A DNA stretch of 64,000 bases from Gambelia wislizenii (GCA_030847615.1 JAUMIR010000001.1:444718687-444782686), one strand, 5' to 3'; positions 44,901 to 56,289 are shown, counted from the first letter of the stretch. The notes: a model not told the origin generated them from the sequence alone. Made by a program: numbers and translations.

Positions 44901-45185
44901 TTTGGAGGCAATGGAGTTTTTAATCATAAAGCCTACTCCTGAAAGATGTTTTTCGGTTTTGGGTTTGCCAGACCAGTAAAGTGTGTAGCCGGTGCCATGT
45001 TCTTTAAGCTTGCCTTCCTCCTGGAAGCGAACTTCACTAAGAGCAGCAATGTCAATATTAAGTCATGATAGTTCATGGGCTATTAGGGCAGAACGATGCT
45101 CAGGCCGACCACTATCTTCAGAGTCTTGCATGGTTCTGATGTTCCAGCATGCAAGTGTCAGTTTATTTACACCTTTGGAGGCCGG
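41992..45185 (-). pseudogene. LINE-V ORF2 (APE endonuclease-RT-zinc finger), broken
   Basis: From the 5' end on the minus strand: LACWNIRTMQDSEDSGRPEH, LNIDIAALSEVRFQEEGKL, GYTLYWSGKPKTEKH, ILGDFNARVGKNSEAWKG, KHGIGNCNDNG, TDHRLIRCKL (endonuclease catalytic His region), then the linker, RT motifs KAAGIDGIPPE, NYRGITLLSIAGKILARILL, TAFDTVSRKGLW, GVKQGCVLAPTLF, LLFADDAALIAH and the C-terminus ending CFLQP/CRTCL-type finger in shifted frames. Breaks include a TGA near 45065, stops near 44529 and 43922, and a frameshift plus TAA at 43215-43142. Several stops fit CGA-to-TGA decay. It encodes nothing functional but covers the whole protein. Confidence 0.9.
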
Positions 45186-45199
45186 TGTGTGCCTTTGTT

Positions 45200-45927
45200 T
45201 CTTTGCCTTGGTTTGACCGCATCAGAAGATTCCTGTTGGCCGCGGCTAGCCAACCAGGTAGTTGGGGATGAGCTTTCGTTAGGCCACCTTTTCTAGGCCC
45301 CTCTCCATATGGAGCAAGCAGTGCTCTCCTTAAAAAAAGGCTGCTGGTCGTTCAGCATGCTGCCGAACAAGACTGTCATCTCCCGGGTCAGCCTCGAGCG
45401 ACCAATGTCCTGAACCGCCTGTATGCAGGGTTGGGTCTGTGGCTTCCAGTGCATCTTTACACCTGCCGTTTCATCCCTCGACTGTCACTACAGGGCTTTT
45501 TTGGAACTGGATTTGTCCTTTGAGCCTGTGCAATGGATTTTTCTGGTGGAGCGCAGCGTGCACAGAATTGGCCTCACCCTTTAAACCAAAGGTTCGTCTG
45601 CTGGCCTTGCAAGCATGGACAGTAGCAGCGAGGTCCTAGGGTCGTAGGTTTGATTAGAGTTTCCTTCTCTTAGGTGGTTGACCTTACAGGGTTGGACGAG
45701 CACCATCTGCCCGGGTTTGGGATTAGAGTTTCCTTCTCCTAGGACGGTTGCCACAAGGCTAGAGAGCCCATCCTGCCCTTTGACGCTCTTTGTCAGACCC
45801 TTCAGTTTTGACCTGTCTGGCATGGGAGACCCTACCAGTGGCTATTATGCCACTGCCAGCATAGCTCAAAACATCATTAGGGTACGCAAGCCTCTCTCCC
45901 ACGACAAGGGGGCGTCAATGGAGAGGG
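45200..45927 (-). other. LINE-V 5' region (UTR or ORF1 remnant)
   Basis: The minus strand starts at 45927 inside the target duplication. An open stretch at 45823-45581 (MPDRSKLKGLTKSVKGQ...) could be an ORF1 remnant, but has no motif I recognise. The phrase gattagagtttccttctc followed by YtaggNNggttg occurs twice (45652 and 45720), a small internal duplication. Confidence 0.5.
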
Positions 45928-45954
45928 CCTTGGTACCACTAAATTCCAAAATTA

Positions 45955-46110
45955 GCAAACACACATTGGAAACTGCTTAATGCAGTGTAGATGTGTAAAC
46001 TGCTGTTGCTTAAAATAATTTGTAAGCCGCTCTGATAGCCTTCTGGCTGAAGAGCGGGGTATAAATAAAAAAATAAAATAAAAATAAAAAATAAAAAAAG
46101 GGGGCAAAAT
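45955..46110 (+). mobile_element. L2 3' end with (ATAAA)n tail
   Basis: taatgcagtgtagatgtgta, gtaagccgctctgatagcc, ctgaagagcggggtataaat and an A-rich (ATAAA)n tail to 46098 match the inverse of 24471-24620. Confidence 0.85.
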
Positions 46111-47035
46111 CATGCAACCCCTTTCCCCCAAGAAATGCAAACCAGAAATGACTTCCAGTCTCTTCTGGGCTGTATTTTCAGAAATTGTTGACTGATAATG
46201 TGTTGATGTAGTCCACTGAAGGGGCAAAAATTCAGCTGTCCTCCCATTATAGTTGCCCACGCTAATGTAGTCTACTTAGGGTGGGAAAGGCACTGGGGGA
46301 AATTGCTTGGGGGCTACATGAAATGTGGAGCTACTATTGGCTAGTAAATCTTTTACTGCACAATATCTGAGGTTTGGAGCAATCCCATACATACCTTTCT
46401 CTCACTGTGATGCTCTACAATGAGGCGGACCACTCGGGGTTATTCTGCAATGGCCAAAAGAGGCACTTCTGGGTTATATCAAGGCTGACGCCTACTCTGC
46501 TAGGCCCAATCTGTATGTCATCCAAGTCTGCTCCCAGTTTCCTGCTCCTACTATGTCAGTAGGATTTTTTACACTGCGCCTAATGCAGATCAGCTGTCAC
46601 AGCCAGACTGAAAATGCCCAGATGCCTAACATGCATACCAATACAACACATTAAAGCTGTTCATTTCAAAGAAAAAAAAAGTGAGGAACCAGCAATGTGT
46701 AATGAGTAATATCAGTTAATTTTAACAAATTATTACTCCTGAGCTCTGGTTATCCCTCTCACAGATTTTCTTGAAAACTGTGTGGTTTCTATCAGTGGTA
46801 TTTATATATTTATTAGTTATTTATTATAATATTTATATCCTACTCTATATTCAAGGATCTCCATAGGTTTCTGCTTACAGAAACTTCAACTGCAATGTGG
46901 GGCAGGACATTCAAAGTGATATTCCGCCTATGAAGTTCCATCTGTCACAATTGACATGTAATCCATCTCTCTTGCTTCTTGTTTAGTGCCAATGCATGAG
47001 AGAGATGTTCTCTATCATACTATGCAATTATTGTA
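46111..47035. other. No gene; one L2 tail-like patch
   Basis: At 46795-46880 the text ttatttattataatatttat and atcctactctatattcaagg suggests an inverted L2 3' end. The rest is unassigned. Confidence 0.4.
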
Positions 47036-47210
47036 CTTTAATATCATTTTAACAGCCATGGCTGCATCCTATGGAATCCTGGGATTTGCATTTTGGTTGA
47101 GACATTAGTGCTTTCTGGCAGAGAATTCTAAATATCTCATGAAATTACAAATCTAAGGATTCCATAGGATGGAGATGTAGCAATTAAAGTGGTATCCATG
47201 TGCTATAATT
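47036..47210. mobile_element. MITE of the 'GGCTGCATCYRCACTG' family, core
   Basis: Arms cattttaacagccatggctg, catcctatggaatcctggga and the inverse ctaaggattccataggatgg, gcaattaaagtggtatcc. The outermost repeats are not preserved. Confidence 0.7.
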
Positions 47211-48004
47211 GAGTAGTATGATGCTCTTGTCCACACAATCCCATAGGTAACAGATCAATTATTCAATGAATGGGCTGCAGTCTTGATGATCCTTCATCAC
47301 CACATCTCCAGCATGAAAGGCTTTTTGATGTTTCCAGTGAGAGAAGTAAAAACCTGCCTTTGGAGGCAAGAATCCATTAGGCTCTGGTAGTCCAACTGTG
47401 AACGATATCACCTGCAGTTACTGGAATTTGCTATTTTTTATTTGTTTTCCCTGTTGATATACCTGGACAAATTTGAACATTCTGTGCATCATACTGCATG
47501 ATCATCATCTCAGTAAATCAAAACAGCACCCCCACTGTCAATGGAGCATTTGCCATACCAGGATTTCTCTTGTGATGGCATGAGCTGTTTCAATAAGATA
47601 ATGAGAAATTAGCCAAGTGTTCATGAACAGATGCTCCTTCCTCAGAGAAAAGCAGGGCTCATTTTGTTGTTTGAACAAATCTTTTACCTAAGCTATTGCT
47701 GGCTGTGATGCTGCTGATTTGATGTGACGCGAACCATTCATCTTCATAAAACTTTTAAGCTCAAGAGAGACAAACTGCAGTTTGTTGTCACTTACCAGCG
47801 GGTCTCGTGAAACATGACAGATGAACACCATGTACCTCCTCTTCCTGTTAGTACATTCATGAGAACCAGCACAACCTCCCTGAATTGGTCCATAAAGGGA
47901 CTGCCCTCTCCTCATTCACATTTCTCCTGAATATCTCCAGTACCAGAAAGTCTGCAGGAAATCACCAATGGAGCTAATCTTAAATGGGTCTTTTCAGATG
48001 AATA
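47211..48004. other. No recognisable gene or repeat
   Basis: Nothing identified. Confidence 0.4.
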
Positions 48005-48440
48005 ATGCTTGCCAGAGAATGCATGATGATTCTGAATAAGACCCCATACAAAATGCTGTGCTCTGGTTTCCCCCAGTACCTGGCAGCTTGGCTAGCTTGG
48101 TATGTACCACCTAGGAATTTAAGATGTACAGGCAAAGCATTATTGTTTGTTCCACCGAAGCATACAGCTCTGTCAAGGCTGCAAGCCTTTCAAGATATGG
48201 CTTTGCATCTGTGGAATGGTCTTCCTTTGGACATCTGACTGGAGGAGGCTCTCACCCATTTTCATAAGGGGTTGAAGACCTTCCTCTTTGATTTGCTGGA
48301 TTAAGTGGTTGAGTAGGGCTTGAGGTTGCTGGGGTGGCTAGCTGGGGTTTTTAATATATGTTTACAGGGTTACGTTGTATTGTCTTTTTCTCTGATTGTA
48401 TATGTTTGATCTTCTGCCGTTTAGTGGGAAGAATATGATA
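48005..48440 (+). mobile_element. L2/CR1-superfamily LINE C-terminus, old
   Basis: A 77-codon frame (48005-48238) ends HLWNGLPLDI, then after a stop HFHKGLKTFLFDLLD, the conserved C-terminus (WNSLP...F...LKTFLF) of L2-like RT proteins, followed by a T-rich 3' UTR. It differs from the L2 copies at 12375 and 21550. Confidence 0.7.
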
Positions 48441-48768
48441 AACCAATCACCACCACCACTATATTAAATAAATTACCAACAACAGCAGCACCAATACATT
48501 TATTTTCTGGCAGGGTTCAACATTTTTCCTGTGGTATTCTGCCTGATAGTCAGCTGAGCACAATTATTCGACCTCTGTTTTTCGAGAGACTGTCTCTCTC
48601 CATGTGAACCAAATCTCAGTGATAGAATAAACATCACTGAAAACTGGTGAGATAAGCCTCATGACTGGAATGTAGTAATAGAGGGGTATAACCTATTTCA
48701 GAGGAATAGATCAAACAAGAAAGGAGGAGGAATAGCATATGTCAAGGATGTTTACACCTGTAAAGAGA

Positions 48769-49267
48769 TAGAATCTTAGAATTACAAGAGACCATGAGGG
48801 CCATCTAGTCCAACCCCCAGCCATGCAGGAATACACAATCAAAGCATTCCTCAATAGGTGGCCATCCAACCTCTGTTTAAAATCCTCTAAAGAAGGAGAC
48901 TGCACCACGCTCTGAGGTAGTGCATTCCACTGCCAAACAGCTCTTACCACCAGGAAGTTCTTCCTAATGTTTAGGTGGAAGCTCTTTTCCTGTTGCTTGA
49001 GTTCATTGCTCTGTGTTCTAGTCTCTGGAAAACAAGCTTGCTCTATCCTCAGTATGACATTCCTTCAAATATTTAAACATGGCTATCATGACACCGCTTA
49101 ACCTTATCTTCCCCAGGCTAAACATACCCAGGTCCCTAAGCTGCTCCTCACAGGGCATGGCTTCCAGACCTTTTACCATTTTGGTTGCCCTCTTCTGGAC
49201 ATGTTCCGGTTTGTCAATATCCCTCTTGAATTGTGGTGCCCAGATCTGGACACAGTATTCCAGGTTT
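48769..49267 (-). mobile_element. CR1 3' end inserted in reverse into CR1 copy 3
   Basis: Inverse CR1 from the tail (agaatcttagaattacaaga) through gggccatctagtccaacccc, ggaagttcttcctaatg and ggtgcccagatctggacaca. The plus-strand CR1 resumes at 49267 with aatcctggaagccaggttgg. Confidence 0.88.
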
Positions 49268-49697
49268 TAAATCCTGGAAGCCAGGTTGGAAGCATCTGTG
49301 TAAATATGAAATGAGGAGAGAAACAAGAGTGATGTCATTGTGGAGTCTACTACAGACCCCCAAGCCAGACTGAGGACTTGGATAGTGCCTTCATGTAACA
49401 GATGACCACATGTTCAGAAAGGAGACAGGTAGTAGTAATGGGAGATTTCACTATTTTGATATTTGCTGGAAGTCAAACTGCCAATAATATAAGGTAGAAC
49501 AAATTCCTCACATTTCATGCAGACAATGTCATTGTCAACAAGGCAGATGAGGCAACAAGGGATCAGCTATTTTAGATCTATTATTGTAATCAACAGTGAT
49601 GACCTGGTTAATGGGGTGGAAGTGGCAGGATCTTTAGGTGGGAGTAATCATGTTCTCCTAGAGTTTGTTATACAGTGGAAAGGGGAAGCCAAGCATA

Positions 49698-50026
49698 GGA
49701 CTTTTTTGGACTTCTCAAATACACCGCAAGCAGCCTCCTCGCGTTGCGAGGCTGCTGCGCTGCAGGGCTTCACTTTCGGATGACGCTCTCCCCTGCCGGT
49801 ACTGTTGCGGTACTGCTGGGACATTTGAGCGTTATATTTCACCGGTTTTTAATCACGATAAACTTTCGTGCTTAAAAACCGGCAAAATATAACACTCAAA
49901 TGTCCCCTCGGTACCGCAACAGTACCGGCAGGGGAGAGCGTCATCCGAAAGCGATGCCCTGCAGCGCAGCAGCCTCGCAACGTGAGGAGGCTGCTTGCGG
50001 TGTATTTCAGACGTCCGAAAAAGTCC
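49698..50026. mobile_element. Near-perfect palindromic (foldback) DNA transposon, 329 bp
   Basis: Two arms of 161 bp face each other around a 7-base loop (TAAACTT, 49859-49865). The ends are GGACTTTTTTGGAC and GTCCGAAAAAGTCC. The arms carry matching blocks such as caccgcaagcagcctcctcg / its inverse, ggatgacgctctcccctgcc / its inverse and ttttaatcacga / tcgtgcttaaaa. The CR1 text aagcatagtcag is split with duplication of ATA (or CATAG if the outer G/C pair is excluded). No coding capacity. Superfamily unproven; the GGACTTT ends recall family A. Confidence 0.9.
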
Positions 50027-50450
50027 ATAGTCAGACATGCATCCTAGAGTTTAAGAAGGCTGATTTCAGTAAACTTAAGGAAATACTGGGTGTGATCCTG
50101 TGGCCAGGAATACTAAAAGAGAAGGGAGTTTCTTAATTCAAATGAATAGCAAAAGGAAGAACAAGGAAATGGTAGGGCTGCTGCATGGAGAAGATGGTGA
50201 AAGGCTAACAGGGAACAGAGAAAAGGCATAACTACTTAACATCTTCTTTGCTTCAGTCTTTTCCCAAAGGGGGGACAGTGCTCAGCTTGGGGAAAATGGA
50301 GCAGATGATGCAGTAGGGGAAATACAGCACAGAATTGGCAAAGAGGTAGTTCAGGAACACCTGGCCAATATAAATGAGTTCAAGTCTCCAAGGCCAGATG
50401 AACTTCATCCAAGGGTATTAAAAGAACTGGCAGAAGCAATCTCAATTATC

Positions 50451-50818
50451 TGTGGATGGCGACAGTGGGTGGGGTGGGGGGTGGACAGGGAGGGAGGGGA
50501 TGTCAGGAGGCCACGGTGGCCTGATGGCAGTGGCAGCAGAGGTTGTGGTGGTAGCAGGGCGTGCAACAGAGGGGGCGGAGGTCATGGTGGTAGCGGGGCA
50601 CATGACGATAATGACAGTGGTAGTGGCAGCGGAAGCATAGTGGTGGAGGAAGAGGCCTAGTAGGCCGTGGCCTAGACAGGCTGGGTTGTGGCAGCAGCCT
50701 GGGCCACGAGCCTCCCTCCCTCCCCACTCCTCCTCCAGGGCACTCACTATTATCCATGGATTTCACCATCCGTGATGGGGCCTGGAACCAATCCTCCGTG
50801 GATGGTGGGGTGCTACTG
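50451..50818 (-). mobile_element. Tigger-like element fragment with low-complexity core
   Basis: The minus strand starts CAGTAGCACCCCACCATCC after TA (50819-50820), then cacggaggattggttcc, caggccccatcacgga and aatccatggataatagtgag, the style of Tigger-type ends. The core is GGT/GTGGCA-rich and explains the Gly-rich frames on the plus strand. The opposite terminal repeat is missing. Confidence 0.65.
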
Positions 50819-50955
50819 TATTGGTGTGGTGTTTATTTTATGCTTGAAATAATCTGTTTTATGTTTTAATTGTTTATTTGATTACATTGTTACTCCCCTT
50901 GGGTCCCGTTGTTGGAGGGAGAATGTCATGGTACACATCAAATAAATAAATAGCA
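50819..50955 (+). mobile_element. L2 3'-UTR fragment
   Basis: ggtgtggtgtttattttatg, actccccttgggtcccgttg, ttggagggagaatgtcatgg and an AAATAAATA end match the L2 3' terminus. Confidence 0.7.
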
Positions 50956-51164
50956 ATTTCCTTAAAGAATGGTATTTCTCCATCTTGGAGTACTTAAAAT
51001 AAAATGCTAGGTTCTTGCCAAAGATGTCGTCACCTCATGAGGAATATACATAGAATGAAGACCAAGGACAGTCTTTGGGAAAAGATTGTATCAGAGGTCC
51101 AGTAGCTATGATCTGACTAACAGGTAGACATCTATGGGAAAAATTATTGTTGCTGTTGTTGTTG
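50956..51164. other. No recognisable gene or repeat
   Basis: Nothing identified. Confidence 0.4.
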
Positions 51165-51350
51165 CTGTTATTTATTTATATCCTACCTTTTTCCCAATAT
51201 AGGGACTCAAGGAAGCTAACAATGAGTTTAAAAGAATACAACTTAAAAACAATACACAAGCATTAAAAGTATAAATATGAAATTTAATGGTGAACCCATG
51301 AGGACAAAAAAGCCTCAGTTACCTCAGACAGGGAGGTACAAGTTGGGAGG
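51165..51350 (-). mobile_element. L2 3'-UTR fragment
   Basis: Inverse of tttatatcctacctttttcc, caatatagggactcaaggaa and gctaacaatgag, with a (TTTA) start. Matches L2 ends elsewhere in opposite orientation. Confidence 0.7.
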
Positions 51351-51919
51351 ATGCTTGGCTTCATTGCCGTGGCCATTAAAACACTTCCTCTCCTCTCAGG
51401 AAGCTCGTATGTGTTGAGGTGTGTAGTTATGGGATAAAGTTGCTTTCAAGCATGTAGCACACTGCTCATAGACCATCCAAGCATTGGCAAATGAACTGGG
51501 GGCATTGCATCACAAACTCATAAATATATGCATTTTCACCTACACATTGCATTTGTGCTCACATTTGGATCCAGGGGTTGCAAATTGGATAAACTCATAA
51601 AAATATGTGAAGCCAATGAATTTTTCATCCTTTCCAACACATAATACCTGTTTCCATGTTCCTTGAAATAAAAGTAGTGAAACATGGGAGCTGGGAAGGT
51701 AGATAAGCTGAAAGGAGGGAAAGAATTGGAAATGAAAGAGAAGGAGCAAAGAAGGAGGAGTAGAGGAGGTGAAGGACAAGAGAAAACAGTGGGGTGAACT
51801 AGTGCAAATGGAGGAGAAAGACAAGTGAAAGCGGTGGAGTGCTGATGACAAAGAGAAAGAGACAGAAAGAGTAGCTGTCCACCAGTGAGGAATGGGGAAA
51901 TAAATTCAGTAGCAGAGAT

Positions 51920-51973
<54 letters not shown>

Positions 51974-52984
51974 CAGCCCAGCGAGGAAATGAGAAAAGTG
52001 ATTGTCACTGTCCTAATGAAAGTAACACACTGTGGCTGAGATTCTACATGGCCATGCACAGAACAAGAAGTCTGCATGCAGAACTCAACTGTTGCTCCCC
52101 TGTCACCAGTTCCAGAACACCATGTTACTGTAATAGCCCCTCCCCTGCAATGGCCATTCCTCGGCTGGTAGAGAGTGGGTGGTGGTGGTGGTGGGAGATC
52201 TGGAAAGCACCTGGCTATGTTCTCATAGCCAGATGCAGACTGAGATCTTCTGCCAATATCTGCTGCAGATCTCCAGTGGCATCAGTGGTGATGTTATTGG
52301 TTTGCATCTAGGTATGGGAACAAAGCCAAACCCTCCTCTGATTCCCTTTGCTCCCCATCAGCAATGGAATGGCTGCTGAGGGTGGCTATACAAGCAACAC
52401 AGTCTGGGGGTGGGGAGTTTTGGTTGTTGAGGAGGGAGGGCTGGTTGTTAAGGAGGGAGGGAGGTTACTCCAATCTCTGCAATGTCAAATAAAACCTGAA
52501 CATACAAGCATAAGGTGGAATTATGCCTGCATATCTCACTAACAGGATGCCAACAACTATTTGTAATGTATGCTGACTTAGGGTAAGGTTTATTCAGAGT
52601 GGCGTCCATGTCAATGGGAAGTGAATCCACTTTAGGTTTTAGTCTGAACTAAATGAAGCTGAAGTGTTTGGAGAGTAGAGTTCAGCATGTTGAATAGTTC
52701 CTTTCAGATCTGAACTAAACCCCAAACCCCACTAAACCCCACTACCCCTCTGACATAGAAGCCACAAGCCACTACTGCAGAGGTAAACCCAAGGGGTAAA
52801 TGTTGCTGTTGGCTACTGTATTTCTTGCTGTAGTTCTTGGGTGTTTTTTTTTAAACAACCATATGACATTTCTGTTGTCCTAGATCATACATCTGCAATT
52901 CTCAACACTAACAGCAACATTTTATTCCCAAGAAAAGGGATTTTTTTTAAAAAAAACACCAGGATAGATCACACTATCTACTGC
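51351..52984. other. No recognisable gene; purine tract and A-run
   Basis: A purine-rich stretch (51690-51910) is followed by a pure A-run. The rest, including ggtggtggtgg near 52180, shows no gene or known repeat. Confidence 0.45.
51924..51972. repeat. Poly-A tract, 49 A
   Basis: An uninterrupted A-run. It could be a retroposon tail on the plus strand, a homopolymer expansion, or partly an assembly effect. No retroposed gene is recognisable upstream. Confidence 0.9.
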
Positions 52985-53032
52985 TACAAGTCAAAGTCAA
53001 CTTGAGAGCAACTTAACAACAACAATTAACAT
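52985..53032 (+). mobile_element. L2-type SINE tail fragment
   Basis: acaagtcaaagtcaacttga, gagcaacttaacaacaacaa: the terminal part of the L2-tailed SINE family. Confidence 0.45.
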
Positions 53033-53059
53033 TATCAACACAAACAATATAAAATCATA

Positions 53060-53290
53060 TAAAATGTGACAACAACAATAAAGGAGCAGCAGCACACACA
53101 CACTCTGGTAAAGATCTTTCTGCACAACCACTTAGTTGCCAAACACCTGTTCAAATAAAAAGTTCTATATCTGTTGGCACAAGAAGGGGTCCAGCCTAGT
53201 CTCCCATAGCAGAGAACTCCACAGCCTGGGAGCAGACACCAAGAAAGTCCTTGTCCAAGTCATCACCAACTAGAGTTGTCAGGTTTGAAA
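53060..53290 (-). mobile_element. L2 C-terminus and 3' UTR, old
   Basis: Inverse of tgttggcacaagaaggggtc, agcagagaactccacagcct and gggagcagacaccaag resembles the L2 C-terminal RLWNSLP region seen at 15322-15540. Confidence 0.55.
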
Positions 53291-55184
53291 ATAGCAATAA
53301 GACCTAAAGGAAATTGGTCAACATGGCATACATGGGAAAATGTGCGGAGGGGGATTGAAGGTGAAGAATTATAAATGGCATCCAATGGAATATTTAAATA
53401 ATGAAGGAGATGAAGGAAAATGGAATGTTTTAAAGAAAATAAAAGAGAGAGGATATGGGATAATAGGTGATATTTTTATATAATTTAGGAAAACAGATAG
53501 ATGTAACTATACTAATAGAGCAGATAGGTAAACAGTACTGGCTCCAAATATGGAGAATAAATGAAAAATACTAAACTAAAAGAACAGCCATTTAAAATAA
53601 TAGGAAGGTAGTACAGAACATCACTTCAAAAACCTCGATAGCAAAGGAGATTGCAATTCCTTCAAAATTTAAAAAAAAATAATAATCAAGGAAGATGTAA
53701 AAATAGATCCATGCAGGATGAATCAGAATCAGATGACAAACTGCATTTTAAAACTGTCATACAGCATCCCTCCCTGTTAAGAAAACGATTAAACAGAGAC
53801 AGAGAGTGGATATTTATTTATGGGGTGGTGTTCTGTGCTGGAAATCATCCAAGTGTTCTTTAAAGGGTGGGGGGAAGCTGTATTAGAACACAAACTGAGA
53901 AAATGTGGTACAATGCTGGTGTCCCACACATACACCAACTGTATTTTTTCATTAACCTATGAAAAATCTCAGCCACATATATGCAGCCAATATATTAGCA
54001 TTTCATATACATCTTAATGGTGAGGTTACAGATTCTCTGTTAGAAAGTAATCCAAACCTTGATTAAAAGAGGGGAGGAATCCAGGTAAAATCTTATATTT
54101 CTGCACCAGAATTATTTTTAGTGTGTATGTAAGGGGGTGGGGAGTTGATCATCACTCCAAAAAAAAAAAAAAAAAGAATAATCAAACTTCTGCCTCCCTT
54201 TCTCTAAAATTTTCTCTTTTGGACTACAATTCTTGGAATACCCAAGGGCCTCTGGAAGATATAACAAGAAAAATATGTTAGAAGTTCTGCTATCTTTCTC
54301 TCTCAGTGTCTTTCTCTCATACACTCATACATACTCATGCACACACATACACTTGTTTTTAAGATATGCATCCACCCACAGGCTTAAAGAGAAACTGCCA
54401 CCTACTTGTTACTTTGTCCTCAACTGTCTCTCCCTCTCTCAGCCAACTTCTGCCTGGAACTTGCTGTGTGCCAAGAGTAACAGGCAGTAGTCAAACAGCC
54501 TCTATGTGCATGTTAAAGAAAAACTTTTCTCTACATTCCCCACCCCTATTTTGATAAGCTTCTGGGATGCTCAAGGGAAAACTACCACTATCTTTAAGGC
54601 AGAAGAGATGGGAATGGGAGATCAAAGTATCTGTATCTTAGTGATCTTCTGACATGCTTGGTTGCACCTGCAACTTGGCTTGATCTTTTCTTAAAGAGCC
54701 CAAGCCCTTTAACATGGGGTTTTTCATATCTTATTCAATGTACATAATGGACAAACTTTCCAGCCCTCAAAATAAGGGACATCCCTTATAATAAAGGACA
54801 CCTGGTAACCTTATTACCAACAATACATGTGCAGATGGTGGGGCCAAGATAATCTATGCTGTGGGCTGCCTAGGCTCCCATATTGGGAGAAAAGCAGAAT
54901 ATTAAATACAGTACCTAAATTATTGGTTTTTATCCTGTGGTCTGCAGAAACCCAGGGGGCCACGATGTCCTCACAGGGGGTCTGAGAAGGCTTGAAGGCT
55001 GCTCGGCCCACCTCCTCTCTGCAGTGGAATGGCCATGTGACAGGAGCAAAGGCAGGCTGGCTGGCTTGGCCTGCACATTGCCATTCAAACTGCTCCAGCC
55101 ACAAACTTGCAAGAAGAAGCAGGAGAAAAGTCTTCCTTCCCCCTCCAGTGCCTCTGAGGGAAAGTTTAATGGATGGTGTAATTG
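53291..55184. other. No recognisable gene or repeat
   Basis: AT-rich DNA with A-runs (54160-54175) and a TC/CA-rich patch (54290-54350). Frames here have no motif. Confidence 0.45.

Positions 55185-55213
<29 letters not shown>
55185..55213. repeat. (ATT)n microsatellite
   Basis: About nine ATT units. Confidence 0.9.
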
Positions 55214-55215
<2 letters not shown>

Positions 55216-56289
55216 TGTTGTTAGGTATTATTATTAGACTTTCAAATCTTGAGTTAAGTCTTGATGGTCCATAGCAACAAAATATATTGGTAAAGAAAGG
55301 GTTAAGAGCCACTGTCCTCGTCAAGAATCTTAAAACAAAGACAATATTTTCATGAATATTTAGCTCATCTGTCAATAGCTGGCCAAGCTGTATCTATCAT
55401 ATCTTAATAATCAAATTCTTCTGGCATAACTCGCTACTGAGGGGATAGCTTTGGAACTCCACTCCATTCCATGTGGCTGCTGACTGAGCTACCTGTCTGG
55501 AGACTCCTGAACCCACAATCCATCTCCACTTCTTCCTGTTTTATCCAGCTCCTAGGCACTGATTCTTTTGGTGCCTCCAAATGGTAAACTGAAGATACAC
55601 ATTCTCTCACACAATAATGTCTTATTACCGTACCATTTGTTCCTGTCTTAGCTGGATTTGCAACATAAACAATTTAAAAACAGAATGTCTGAATTAAGGT
55701 ATGTGTGTATTTGTTTGCCTTCTGGCCAAATTTCTTCTTAACTTTAGTGCCAGGCAATGGGCAATTTAAAATTTGCATACAAATTAAATTAAATCTCTTT
55801 AATTAATTAATATATGTAAATGGGCAATAACTGGAGGCTTGTCCCTGGGAGAACAAAAAACACTAATCATAGTCACAGTGTTCTCATACAAATTATTATA
55901 ATGGGTAGCAGGGGAGAACATCCCTGCTTGCCAAGTAATAGTCTCAGCATGCATTGTATGTCCATTTCTATTCGGAATGATTGTTCTTCCCAATGTAGTC
56001 ATCCAGAATCCTTGAAAAGACCCCCACATAGTGAAAATAGATAAAGCCTTTTTTATCTGATTTGGTCACTAAAAGGACAGGTCTTTCTCTTCCCAAGCCT
56101 GCAGTGCTGTTCCTTGATTTTCATCTCAGTCTTTCCTGGCTCTGTAACTAAAAAGACAGGCTTGGATCTTGTTGATAGTCCTTATTAGAGTAGACCCATT
56201 GAATCAATGGGATGGACATAAGTGATGATTCACCATTCAACAATTGATTCAATAATTCTACTCTGGTTGGGATAACCTATAGGATTCAG
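55214..56289. other. No recognisable gene or repeat
   Basis: Nothing identified. Confidence 0.45.

Larger units (their letters stand above)
41952..45927 (-). mobile_element. LINE-V, full-length 3976-bp copy with 10-bp target duplication
   Basis: CCTTGGTACC occurs at 41942-41951 and 45928-45937, fixing both ends. On the minus strand the order is a 5' region of about 0.7 kb (45927-45200), an APE endonuclease, a reverse transcriptase and a C-terminal zinc-binding segment. The 3' end (gccagagaa) has no poly-A. Three 5'-truncated relatives lie in the window. The clade is not certain: the endonuclease/RT style and the C-terminal finger recall RTE- or Ingi/Vingi-like elements. Confidence 0.93.
48610..50440 (+). 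mobile_element. CR1 LINE copy 3, old, with two insertions
   Basis: A degraded CR1 ORF2 endonuclease and linker: acatcactgaaaactggtga, ggggtataacctatttcaga, gggagatttcactattttga, gatgacctggttaatggggt and, after the palindrome, catgcatcctagagtttaag to gaacttcatccaagggtatt. It is interrupted by a reversed CR1 (48769-49267) and by the palindromic element (49698-50026), and is truncated within the RT at about 50440. A deletion removes about 100 bp near 50125. Confidence 0.88.

Noticed and set aside
50442..50769. Gly- or His/Pro-rich frames on both strands
   Set aside because: They are low-complexity translations of the GGT/GTGGCA-rich core of a Tigger-like element.
51924..51972. Poly-A tail of a processed pseudogene
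   Set aside because: No coding remnant or flanking duplication was found; a simple homopolymer expansion is as likely.
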